From: Mucilaginibacter limnophilus
Lineage (GTDB): Bacteria; Bacteroidota; Bacteroidia; Sphingobacteriales; Sphingobacteriaceae
Direction of reading: 5' to 3'
DNA length: 64,000 bases
Assembly (NCBI RefSeq): GCF_004005815.1
Contig: NZ_SACK01000001.1
Span: 930,001 to 994,000 of the forward strand
Of this stretch, positions 56,616 through 64,000 are shown piece by piece. A program made the position numbers and the translations under genes. The notes under the pieces were generated by a model. That model was not told the DNA's origin. It was given only the letters and a program-made list of their open reading frames with translations, and ran no database searches. Position 1 is the first letter of the stretch. Each line of letters begins with the position of its first letter.

Positions 56616-56843
56616 ATGAATACAGAAAATCAAAACGAAAATACTGATCCGAGAGAAGATCAGATAGGAGAGAACGATGGTGGTAATCTGGCCAAGGGCG
56701 ATCAACCTACCGAACAAACACAGCCTGATGATGAGCGTGTAGAAACTGTAACACCAGACAACGATAGCGGAGATCCGGGGCCACCGGTAGAGGAACGTGA
56801 TTCTTCAAACAAAGACGGCGGGCCAAAAGAGGAAAACCTTTAG
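56616..56843 (+). CDS. Small acidic disordered protein (75 aa)
   Basis: The protein is almost entirely Glu, Asp, Asn, Gly, Pro and Gln with no hydrophobic segment, hence predicted disordered. Its composition is like that of the 172-aa protein at 1164 and no motif is recognised. It follows the SpoIIAA-like gene by 20 bp on the same strand, so the two may be co-transcribed. A paired heptamer element lies directly downstream. Confidence 0.55.
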   Translation: MNTENQNENTDPREDQIGENDGGNLAKGDQPTEQTQPDDERVETVTPDNDSGDPGPPVEERDSSNKDGGPKEENL

Positions 56844-56847
56844 GGGG

Positions 56848-56915
56848 AGAATCAAGAGTCAAGAGCCAAGAATCAAGACTTGTTTTTAATATCTTGGTTC
56901 CTGGCTCTTGATTCT
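56848..56915. repeat. Inverted pair of heptamer arrays (AGARYCA type)
   Basis: The left arm (56848-56875) is four contiguous heptamers of form AGARYCA, for example AGAATCA and AGAGTCA. A 12-bp spacer follows, then a right arm (56888-56915) of the complementary form TGRYTCT with three good units. It separates two converging genes and can fold as a hairpin. Confidence 0.88.
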
Positions 56916-56918
56916 AAA

Positions 56919-57785
56919 TTAAAAGCTGTTTTTAATGCTATTATGCAACGTTTTAGGGCTCCAGTATCCGCTGCCTAAAATTCTGCGTATGGTGAATAAC
57001 GGCTCTTGCTGATCGCGTTTTTCAGCAAGACAGAAAGCCATTTTAAATCCGCGTTTCTTTAATTCCGGGATACCTTCGGCATTCCACAAACCAAATGGGT
57101 AAGCAAAATACTCTATCTTTTTACCGGTTATTTCTTCCAGCTTTTTGGTAGGCTTATCGATTTGTGTTTCCCAATCTTCACCCTGATACTTTTTGAAGTT
57201 CTTATGGTCGTAAGTATGACTTCCAATTACGTTTCCTTCGTCAGAAAGTTGTTTGATCTGTTCCTTAGTCATGTAATCAGCAAATTTACCTTTACGACCA
57301 ATAGATACTGTCATTATAAAGTACACCCCCTTGAAGCCGTACTTTTTTAGCTCCGGCCTTGCTATGGTAAACTGATCCATATCAGTATCATCAAAAGTCA
57401 GCATGATAGGCTTGCTTGGCAACGCTTTGCCATAAACCAGGTAATCGTATAATTGATCAGGCAGAATAGTATGATAATCGCTGTCGGCTAACATTTTAAT
57501 TTGCGCTTTGAAGTTGTCTACCTCAACAATATAATCCTTACCAACTTTTGAATCTCTCGGCAACCAGTTGCGTATCTGGTGATAACACAACACCGGTATT
57601 TGCGGACGAGATAAAATCGTTGCAGCATCAGCCGATTTCAGGTTTGCCGTAGAAGCTTCTTTTGATGTTGTATCAGCGGTAGTAGTTGTTTTTGCCGTAT
57701 CAGCGTTTGCGCTATTTGAAATTGATTGACATGATGAAAGGGCTGTAGCACCAAGTAATAATGCAGCGATATATTGCTTAAACAT
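56919..57785 (-). CDS. Polysaccharide deacetylase lipoprotein
   Basis: Signal peptide with lipobox LSSC (Cys19), a Ser/Thr/Ala linker, then a NodB-homology domain: IPVLCYHQI, TFDDTD (metal Asp), GSHTYDH (metal His-x-x-x-His) and EYFAYPFGLWN. It removes acetyl groups from a polysaccharide or peptidoglycan; the substrate is not set. Its 3' end converges with the heptamer element and the 75-aa gene. Confidence 0.92.
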   Translation of the reverse strand: MFKQYIAALLLGATALSSCQSISNSANADTAKTTTTADTTSKEASTANLKSADAATILSRPQIPVLCYHQIRNWLPRDSKVGKDYIVEVDNFKAQIKMLADSDYHTILPDQLYDYLVYGKALPSKPIMLTFDDTDMDQFTIARPELKKYGFKGVYFIMTVSIGRKGKFADYMTKEQIKQLSDEGNVIGSHTYDHKNFKKYQGEDWETQIDKPTKKLEEITGKKIEYFAYPFGLWNAEGIPELKKRGFKMAFCLAEKRDQQEPLFTIRRILGSGYWSPKTLHNSIKNSF

Positions 57786-57867
57786 ATAAATAAGAAAGTA
57801 TTTTAACGGCGGCTAAAATAATATAATTTGAATGACCGGTATCGAAATAATGAAATAAAAATTCGGG

Positions 57868-58947
57868 TTATAATTCTATCCGTTTACCCTCTTTGATCGA
57901 ACGCTTTGCGGCGTCTAATATCTCCATAACAATCATGTTATATTGAAGTGATGCCTGATCGTTACTTTCATCCAACGAGCCATTTAACACAGCAGATAGA
58001 TATTTTAGCGGATCATTAGTTGGTTCGGCAAGCGGTGCTGACTTTTTGGTTATGCTGCTATTTTCTTTCAAACGCACCTGCAGATTTGTACCGTCGAAAG
58101 CGTGCAGGTAGCCCGTACTGCCAAATACTTCAAGATCTTTTATATTGAATGGCCAATTCCATGACGCTTCAATTTGACCGGTTGCTGTGGGGTATTCAAT
58201 CAAAATAGTAGCGTCATCTTCAACTTTTGGGTAAACGTTTGGTTTGTAATGTCGTGCAATTGCTGTTACAGCAGTTGGCCTTTGTCCCTTCATCAGCCAC
58301 GTCATCAGGTCGGCACCGTAGCAGCCAAAGTCGTTAAGCGCGCCTGCGCCATTTAACACCGGGTCAGTAAGCCACTCTAAAAATTCATTACTGCAGCCAA
58401 TTTCTTTTGGACCGCGATGGCCATCATGTACCACCATCTTGCGAATGGTGCCTACACTGTCGGCAGCCGTAAGGTCATATACTTCTTTGTATGATGCATA
58501 CCAGGTGGTTTCATAATTGGTGAGTACTTTGATTTTATACTGATCAGCCAGTGCTTTAATGCGTTTTGCCTGATCAAGCGTGGCGGCAAGTGGTTTTTCA
58601 ACCATCACCGGGATATGCAGGGGCGCGCAAATCTCTACCAAATCAATATGCAATGCTACGGCATTATAACCTAAAACAGCATCAGGCTTTTTAGTTGATA
58701 ACAGCTTTTTTAAATCGGTCGCAAATAGTGATCTTGGAATGTTATATAACTTACTGTATTTGTCCCAAAGCTTTTGATTGGGTTCGGCAATGCCGATGAT
58801 ATCAACTGTGCCTTTGCCGTACTGGTTTAATATGCCATGCACATGGTCGTGCGTAAGGCCGGCAACAACCACTTTTAATGTTTTTTGTGCCGATGCTGAT
58901 AGAGTGGTGAGCAATGCAGCAATGATTAGTAATGATTTTAGTTTCAT
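57868..58947 (-). CDS. Exported Gfo/Idh/MocA family oxidoreductase
   Basis: The signal peptide (about 1-20, ending ASAQ) is followed by a Rossmann domain (LKVVVAGLTHDHVHGIL; the usual GxGxxG is replaced), the EKPLAAT motif and the C-terminal alpha/beta domain with DFGCYGADLMTWLM. Exported members in Bacteroidota often act on sugars or glycans. No sugar genes flank it. It is a single-gene unit followed by the ruvB block. Confidence 0.88.
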   Translation of the reverse strand: MKLKSLLIIAALLTTLSASAQKTLKVVVAGLTHDHVHGILNQYGKGTVDIIGIAEPNQKLWDKYSKLYNIPRSLFATDLKKLLSTKKPDAVLGYNAVALHIDLVEICAPLHIPVMVEKPLAATLDQAKRIKALADQYKIKVLTNYETTWYASYKEVYDLTAADSVGTIRKMVVHDGHRGPKEIGCSNEFLEWLTDPVLNGAGALNDFGCYGADLMTWLMKGQRPTAVTAIARHYKPNVYPKVEDDATILIEYPTATGQIEASWNWPFNIKDLEVFGSTGYLHAFDGTNLQVRLKENSSITKKSAPLAEPTNDPLKYLSAVLNGSLDESNDQASLQYNMIVMEILDAAKRSIKEGKRIEL

Positions 58948-58977
58948 AATTTGGTAGTTGGTTCGTATTGTTTCAAA

Positions 58978-59064
58978 ATGTCATTTCGACCGTAGGGAGG
59001 AATCTTCTGAAAGCGCATGTGCGTATGACAGAAGATTTCTCCTCGTACCTCGTCGAAATGACAT
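58978..59064. repeat. Palindromic intergenic repeat (CATTTCGAC type)
   Basis: Arms starting ATGTCATTTCGAC (58978-59009) and ending GTCGAAATGACAT (59031-59064) pair over about 30 bp with a few mismatches, including GAATCTTCTG and its partner. It lies 16 bp before the ruvB stop, upstream of the oxidoreductase gene. Confidence 0.85.
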
Positions 59065-59080
59065 ACGTATAAGCAATATC

Positions 59081-60103
59081 TTAAAACAACGACGGATTTC
59101 CGCCGTGCTTTATTCTTCCTAAATGTTTATACGCGTTATCAGTAGCTTCACGGCCGCGGGCGGTGCGCATTAAAAAGCCTTCCTGTATCAAAAATGGCTC
59201 GTAAACCTCTTCAATGGTACCTTCATCTTCGCCAACAGCCGTTGCAATGGTTTTTAACCCCACCGGGCCTCCCTTAAATTTATCAATAATGGTAGCCAGT
59301 ATTTTGTTATCCATCTCGTCTAAGCCATGCTCATCAACATTTAAGGCGTTAAGTGCATAGCGCGATATCTCAGCATCAATGTTTCCATTACCTTTTATCT
59401 GCGCAAAATCACGTGTGCGGCGAAGCAAAGCATTGGCAATACGTGGCGTACCCCGGCTTCGGCGTGCAATTTCATAAGCGCCTTCTTCTGATATTTCCGA
59501 CCTTAATATAGATGCTGAGCGCAGCAGGATTGTAGTAAGCAACTTTGCGTCGTAATATTCCAGCCGTGCATTTATACCGAACCTGGCTCGTAACGGTGCT
59601 GTTAATAGTCCTGACCGTGTGGTAGCACCTACCAGTGTAAATGGATTCAAAGTGATTTGTACCGAACGCGCATTGGGGCCGCTTTCAAGCATAATATCAA
59701 TCTTGAAATCTTCCATCGCCGAATACAGGTATTCTTCAACCAGCGGACTAAGCCTGTGTATCTCGTCAATAAACAGAATGTCACCGGCTTCAAGATTGGT
59801 AAGCAATCCGGCCAGGTCGCCTGGTTTATCCAATACCGGTCCTGATGTGATCTTGATACCTACCCCCATTTCATTAGCAATGATATGCGAAAGGGTAGTT
59901 TTTCCTAATCCCGGCGGGCCGTGAAGCAAAACATGGTCAAGCGCCTCGCCCCGCTGGCGTGCCGCCTGTACAAATATTTTTAAGTTGGCTAATATTTTAT
60001 GCTGACCGGTAAAATCCTCAAATACCTGCGGACGCAATACTTTTTCGATATCACGTTCGGTAGATGTGAGGCGCTCCGGAGCCGGATCAAGATGCTCATT
60101 CAT
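59081..60103 (-). CDS. ruvB: Holliday junction branch-migration ATPase RuvB
   Basis: RuvB drives branch migration with RuvA. The AAA+ domain has Walker [13 protein letters not shown], Walker [10 protein letters not shown] and [18 protein letters not shown], followed by the winged-helix C-terminus. The ATG at 60103 is chosen over a TTG at 60109. Length about 340 is normal. The downstream side abuts a palindromic repeat and the upstream side a heptamer element. Confidence 0.97.
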   Translation of the reverse strand: MNEHLDPAPERLTSTERDIEKVLRPQVFEDFTGQHKILANLKIFVQAARQRGEALDHVLLHGPPGLGKTTLSHIIANEMGVGIKITSGPVLDKPGDLAGLLTNLEAGDILFIDEIHRLSPLVEEYLYSAMEDFKIDIMLESGPNARSVQITLNPFTLVGATTRSGLLTAPLRARFGINARLEYYDAKLLTTILLRSASILRSEISEEGAYEIARRSRGTPRIANALLRRTRDFAQIKGNGNIDAEISRYALNALNVDEHGLDEMDNKILATIIDKFKGGPVGLKTIATAVGEDEGTIEEVYEPFLIQEGFLMRTARGREATDNAYKHLGRIKHGGNPSLF

Positions 60104-60120
60104 TACCAACGAAATTAGTA

Positions 60121-60214
60121 TTTGATTTCGAATTTCGACTGTTCGATATCGAATTTATTTTAATTGGTTTAATTACACGCTTAAACAATCCGAAATTGAA
60201 AATCCGAAATTATC
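60121..60214. repeat. Inverted pair of heptamer arrays (TCGAATT type)
   Basis: The left arm (60121-60155) is five units in 7-bp register of form TCGAATT, and the right arm (60187-60214) is four units of form AATCCGA, the reverse complement type. The right arm extends into the last codon of the mannosyltransferase gene. Confidence 0.8.
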
Positions 60215-60944
60215 ACCCCTCCGGATACTTCCTGAAGATACTGTTTATGCGCATCTGTATAACGCCTAAAAACGCTTCGCGGAAGATACGTGTTGACATT
60301 TTTGATTCGCCGGCGGTACGGTCGGTAAAAATTATGGGAACTTCAACTACTTTAAAGCCATGTTTAATGGCGGTGTATTTCATTTCGATCTGAAAGGCGT
60401 AACCTACAAACTTTATTTTATGCAGTTGTACCGTTTCAAGCACCTTACGTTTATAGCACATAAAGCCGGCGGTAAAGTCCTGAATGTCTATACCGGTTAT
60501 CATGCGTACATATACCGACGCAAAATAGCTCATTAATACACGACTCATGGGCCAGTTCACCACATTTACACCTTTTATATAGCGTGAACCAACTGCCGCA
60601 TCAGCGCCATCAATACAAGCCTGCCTCAGACGAAGAAGATCATTTGGATTGTGTGAAAAGTCAGCATCCATTTCAAAAATAAAATCGTACAGGCGGGCAA
60701 TACACCATTTAAACCCGTGAATGTAAGCCGTACCAAGTCCCTGTTTTCCCTTACGCTTTTCCATAAAAAGCCTGTCGGGATACTCTATTTGAAGGGATTC
60801 AACTATAGATTGGGTACCATCGGGCGACCCATCGTCAACAATAAGAATATGAAAATCATGCGGAAGAGAAAACACCTTGCGTATCATGCGCTCAATGTTT
60901 TCCCTTTCGTTATAAGTTGGTATAATGACTATGCTATCGGGCAC
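60213..60944 (-). CDS. Polyprenol monophosphomannose synthase-like GT2
   Basis: This family 2 glycosyltransferase has IPTYNERENIERM, the nucleotide-sugar Asp motifs DDGSPDGT and EMDADFSHNP, and the C-terminal region typical of dolichyl- or polyprenyl-phosphate mannosyltransferases (AGESKMSTRIFREA). It transfers a mannose-type sugar to a lipid carrier at the inner membrane. The only start is a GTG. No membrane-anchor helix is seen. Confidence 0.88.
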   Translation of the reverse strand: MPDSIVIIPTYNERENIERMIRKVFSLPHDFHILIVDDGSPDGTQSIVESLQIEYPDRLFMEKRKGKQGLGTAYIHGFKWCIARLYDFIFEMDADFSHNPNDLLRLRQACIDGADAAVGSRYIKGVNVVNWPMSRVLMSYFASVYVRMITGIDIQDFTAGFMCYKRKVLETVQLHKIKFVGYAFQIEMKYTAIKHGFKVVEVPIIFTDRTAGESKMSTRIFREAFLGVIQMRINSIFRKYPEG

Positions 60945-60994
60945 TTCAGGTAAACGCTATTGTTTTAAAAAAGTATGCAAAGCAACATAAATTT

Positions 60995-62482
60995 TTAAAC
61001 AATCGGATTATCCGGATGAATTTCGTTCGTTTTATCTCCTTTTATGTCCAACCCTTCAGCAAGAGTATCATCAGCAAGATAGCTATGTTCTTTGATGCGA
61101 GGACTCACAAATAGAAAGATCACGAAGAACACCATTATTACTGCTACAAAGAACCAAAAATACTTTGCCTGATCACTTAATAATTCTGAGAAAAAGCCTT
61201 TATCAGCAATGTTTTTATTGAGAAGGGTGGTAAAGAACGTACCTACCGAATAAGTAAAGTAAAACAATCCTGTCATGGTACTTTTCATTGACGGCGGTGA
61301 TTGTGTGTAAGCATATTCCAGTCCGGTGATTGACACCATTACTTCGCCCATTGAAAGCACAACGAAGGCAAGTATTTGCCACCACATAGAAGGCTGCTGA
61401 CCATTTTGCAAGGCAATTTGTATCAGCGCGATAATCACAAAACTTAAACCTGTGGTAAACAAGCCTGCGCCAATTTTACGTAATGGTGTTAGTTTTATAC
61501 CAAGATTACTAACCAACGGATACACACCATAGTTAAAAATCGGGATTAGCAGCAGAAGGAAAATAGCGTTGGCTACCTGCAATTGTGATGGCAATACCTT
61601 TATACCAAATATACCCAGGTCAAGGTCAAGTTTAGCAGCTTGCAAGGCCCACTCGGCGCTGTTCATATCCCATAAAGCCCAAAATACGGGGATGAACGCA
61701 AATACCGCCAATACGCGCCATATTGAACGAATCTCTTCTGTACGTTTTTTACCATAACGGTTTTCAGATGCAGCCCAGCCGCCCTTGGTTAAAGCATGTA
61801 GACTTATGGTGATCAGATTATCTCTTTTTAAACCACTTGGAGGCACACGCACATACTGTTTACGGCCGGAAAAGAAAATAATTGTAGCAGCAGCCATTAA
61901 TATACCCGGCACCCCAAACGCTACTGAGGCGCCAAAATGCTCATATAAATAAGGTATAAGTGCTATGCTAACAGTTGAGCCTGCATTTATACTGAAATAA
62001 AACCAGCTGTAAATACTGCTCATCAGGTGCTGGTTTTTGTGGTTGAACTGATCGCCTACATTAGCTGATACGCAAGACTTTATACCACCCGCCGCAATAG
62101 CAATTACCACAAGCCCTGCAACAAAGCCGTCAAGGTTTTTGTCAAATAGAGATAATAGGAAATGCCCAAAGGTATACACTATAGAACCAAATAATATTAC
62201 CCTGTATTTGCCGAAAAACCAGTCGGCCATAATGGCTCCAAGTAATGGAGTAAAATATACAAGGGTAGAAAAAAGGTGATTATAATAATTTGATTGTGCT
62301 TCGGCGGTTACAGTAAGTGCAGGATCATGTTGCGGGTTAAAGAACTGGTTTACCAGGAAGATGGCCAGTATGCTGCGCATACCGTAAAAGCTAAACCTTT
62401 CTGAAAATTCGTTGCCTATAATAAAGGGAATACTACGCGGAATGCGCACCTTTTCTGCCGGAGCGGTTACTGTTTCTGCCAT
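60995..62482 (-). CDS. POT family proton-dependent oligopeptide transporter
   Basis: A 495-residue membrane protein with about 12 helices. The N-terminal signature NEFSERFSFYGMRSILAIF includes the ExxER proton-coupling motif, and the GGIKSCVSANVGDQF loop and FYFSINAGS segment are typical of the PTR family. It imports di- or tripeptides. It is a single gene. Confidence 0.92.
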   Translation of the reverse strand: MAETVTAPAEKVRIPRSIPFIIGNEFSERFSFYGMRSILAIFLVNQFFNPQHDPALTVTAEAQSNYYNHLFSTLVYFTPLLGAIMADWFFGKYRVILFGSIVYTFGHFLLSLFDKNLDGFVAGLVVIAIAAGGIKSCVSANVGDQFNHKNQHLMSSIYSWFYFSINAGSTVSIALIPYLYEHFGASVAFGVPGILMAAATIIFFSGRKQYVRVPPSGLKRDNLITISLHALTKGGWAASENRYGKKRTEEIRSIWRVLAVFAFIPVFWALWDMNSAEWALQAAKLDLDLGIFGIKVLPSQLQVANAIFLLLLIPIFNYGVYPLVSNLGIKLTPLRKIGAGLFTTGLSFVIIALIQIALQNGQQPSMWWQILAFVVLSMGEVMVSITGLEYAYTQSPPSMKSTMTGLFYFTYSVGTFFTTLLNKNIADKGFFSELLSDQAKYFWFFVAVIMVFFVIFLFVSPRIKEHSYLADDTLAEGLDIKGDKTNEIHPDNPIV

Positions 62483-62582
62483 TTAAATTTTATGAGGTTT
62501 GCTAAAATACTATAATTCGTGCAAATTAAAATGATATATTGAAAGTGTTACAGATATACTTTCAGTTAAATCGGGTGCTAAA

Positions 62583-63494
62583 TTATTGATTTTTTACAGG
62601 AATTTGCTTAGCTGCTTCAGCGGCTTCTTTTTTAGGGTCGATAAATGACTCATCGGCCGGAACGGCTACATTGCGCATATCTAAATTTTCAACAAATTGC
62701 CATTTGCCATTTTTGAGCCTGTAACCATCATAACTCAAATCAGGTCCGTATGTATCAAATTTGCCGGCCATTTTTTTATCAGGGGGTGCAAGGTGGTCAA
62801 AAACAATCAAGTTTTCGCCGGGCACATATCTTAATAACATAGATACCTGCCGGGTATATTCAAAAACCACTCGCTTACAGTTTTTGCCATTGCCTTCAAA
62901 CACCGGCGCACCAAAAACGGGTTTATTATTTTTAAATGATAATACTTCAATTACTTTTTTGGTTGATTCTACAGTATTGCCTTTCCAACCTAACAGGATA
63001 TAATAGGGATTGGCTGCCTGTACCGGAATTATCTTATAGTACTGCGCGCCAAACCATTTATGATTGTCGGCAATGGAATCTTCGGGGTTTTTAATTAAAG
63101 GCGAATAATCTTCAAGCGGATGCATCACTAATGGGCCGCCGGTATTCATTTGTACGGTGCCGTAAAAACGATAGCTGCCGTCGTTATTTCGCACGTGCCA
63201 GCTAAATATGCGGAAACGTTTGTCGGGCGAAGTAAGTATGCTGATGGTTTTTAACGAATCAAACGGGTATAGGAACGAGTTGTTGATCTTAAGTGCTTTT
63301 ACAAGAGTTTTGATGAACTGATAATTGGCATTTTTACGCTCCAAATCGTTTTCGTTGTTCACCATTTGTTTGCCCAGGTCACTAAGCGTATCTGCATAAA
63401 GCTGTAACTGGCTGGTGCTTTGATTAGCAAGCTGTGCAAAGGCCGATGCAGATAAAATCAACGTAAAGAAAAAAAGCGGTAATCGTTTCATCAT
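62583..63494 (-). CDS. Secreted hypothetical protein (about 303 aa)
   Basis: The signal peptide (ending AFAQ) is followed by a beta-rich domain with GSYRFYGTVQMNTGGPLVMHPLEDYSP, HKWFGAQYYKIIPVQAANPYYILLGWKGN and DLSYDGYRLKNGKWQFVENLDMRN. I do not recognise the family; the pattern looks like a conserved Sphingobacteriaceae-type exported protein. ATG codons at 63494 or 63491 are possible starts after a GTG. It sits 5 bp from the thiolase stop and may be co-transcribed with it. Confidence 0.7.
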   Translation of the reverse strand: MMKRLPLFFFTLILSASAFAQLANQSTSQLQLYADTLSDLGKQMVNNENDLERKNANYQFIKTLVKALKINNSFLYPFDSLKTISILTSPDKRFRIFSWHVRNNDGSYRFYGTVQMNTGGPLVMHPLEDYSPLIKNPEDSIADNHKWFGAQYYKIIPVQAANPYYILLGWKGNTVESTKKVIEVLSFKNNKPVFGAPVFEGNGKNCKRVVFEYTRQVSMLLRYVPGENLIVFDHLAPPDKKMAGKFDTYGPDLSYDGYRLKNGKWQFVENLDMRNVAVPADESFIDPKKEAAEAAKQIPVKNQ

Positions 63495-63499
63495 CACTA

Positions 63500-64000
63500 T
63501 TAACGCAAATTTTCAATAACCATTGCACCTGCACCACCGCCGCCATTACATATACCTGCTGCGCCATATTTACCGCCGTTTTGCTGCAAAACATTAATCA
63601 GGGTAACAATAATACGTGCGCCCGATGCACCCAGCGGATGCCCAAGTGAAACTGCTCCGCCGTTTACGTTCACTTTGGCAGGGTCAATCTGTAAAGCCTG
63701 ATTGTTTGCTATAGAAACAACTGAAAAAGCCTCATTTATCTCGAAGTAATCAATATCATTAATAGCTAAACCCGCACGGTGCAATGCCAGTGGAATAGCT
63801 TTTGATGGAGCTGTTGTAAACCATTCAGGTGCCTGCTGTGCATCGGCATATGATATGATTTTTGCCAGTGGCATTATACCGAGTTCATTGGCTTTATCCA
63901 AGCTTATTAATATTACTGCTGCCGCACCATCGTTAAGCGTCGAAGCATTGGCAGCTGTAACCGTGCCGTCTTTTTGAAAAACGGGTTTAAGTGTAGGTAT
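63500..64000 (-). CDS. Acetyl-CoA acyltransferase (thiolase), C-terminal part
   Basis: The frame is open to the end of the window on the minus strand, so the N-terminus lies outside. Visible motifs are NDGAAAVIL, NEAFSVVS, GHPLGASGAR (catalytic His) and GICNGGGGAGAMV (catalytic Cys), ending a thiolase. The enzyme works in fatty-acid oxidation or acetoacetyl-CoA formation; which cannot be decided. Confidence 0.93.
   Translation of the reverse strand: MPTLKPVFQKDGTVTAANASTLNDGAAAVILISLDKANELGIMPLAKIISYADAQQAPEWFTTAPSKAIPLALHRAGLAINDIDYFEINEAFSVVSIANNQALQIDPAKVNVNGGAVSLGHPLGASGARIIVTLINVLQQNGGKYGAAGICNGGGGAGAMVIENLR

Noticed and set aside
1..64000. Phage, insertion sequence or defence island
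   Set aside because: No integrase, transposase, toxin-antitoxin or restriction gene is seen; the gene content is housekeeping and envelope related.

Overview
The window is a chromosomal segment of a Bacteroidota bacterium, most likely of family Sphingobacteriaceae (Mucilaginibacter/Pedobacter-like). This is inferred from the protein set: an archaeal-type prolyl-tRNA synthetase, an OMPP1/FadL-like porin, FISUMP and DUF3857 proteins, many lipoproteins with short lipoboxes, and a bacterial alpha-2-macroglobulin. It is also inferred from promoter elements of the Bacteroidota form (TTG about 18-19 nt before TAnnTTTG) and from the near absence of Shine-Dalgarno sequences. No phage, insertion sequence, CRISPR array, rRNA or tRNA is visible.

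Layout. 1-4.2 kb: 3' end of mutS2, an acidic disordered protein, a LysM protein coupled to uridine kinase, and a beta-propeller-like hypothetical. 4.2-11 kb: dps, a FadL-like porin, a Gly/Tyr-rich lipoprotein, proS, a cystathionine gamma-synthase-type enzyme and a TIGR02757 protein. 11.3-16 kb: three tandem paralogous lipoproteins with a propeller-like domain, two of them with an added beta-trefoil lectin-like domain; two LacI-like palindromes precede the two transcription units. 16-20.4 kb: small secreted proteins, an SDR, ppnP, msrA and a FISUMP lipoprotein. 20.7-29.2 kb: mutS, an NlpC/P60 lipoprotein, a 40-residue membrane peptide, PBP1C, a DnaQ-fold exonuclease and a double-ATPase ABC protein. 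29.2-34 kb: RNase R, a polyprenyl synthase and a DnaQ-like exonuclease. 34-46 kb: three tandem DUF3857 proteins, only the last with an intact transglutaminase cysteine, then a 1865-residue alpha-2-macroglobulin. 46-64 kb: topA, mnmA, a DUF2459 protein, a succinate-semialdehyde dehydrogenase, a 31-residue membrane peptide, proBA, queG, a polysaccharide deacetylase, a Gfo/Idh/MocA oxidoreductase, ruvB, a polyprenol-phosphate mannosyltransferase, a POT peptide transporter, a secreted hypothetical and the end of a thiolase.

Most genes are housekeeping: DNA repair (mutS2, mutS, ruvB), nucleic acid processing (topA, rnr, two exonucleases), tRNA modification and charging (mnmA, queG, proS), proline synthesis (proBA) and cell wall/envelope (PBP1C, NlpC/P60, LysM, alpha-2-macroglobulin). 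The less ordinary content is: (i) intergenic elements made of about four 7-bp units facing about four inverted units, each locus with its own heptamer, at 4.8, 8.9, 56.9 and 60.1 kb, with a looser 8-9 bp version at 46.3 kb; (ii) two long palindromes of the CATTGCGAGG and CATTTCGAC types; (iii) the propeller/lectin lipoprotein trio with its candidate operators; (iv) the DUF3857 trio with eroded catalytic residues; (v) two unusually short membrane peptides preceded by Bacteroidota promoter elements. All assignments come from reading the sequence; no database search was run.
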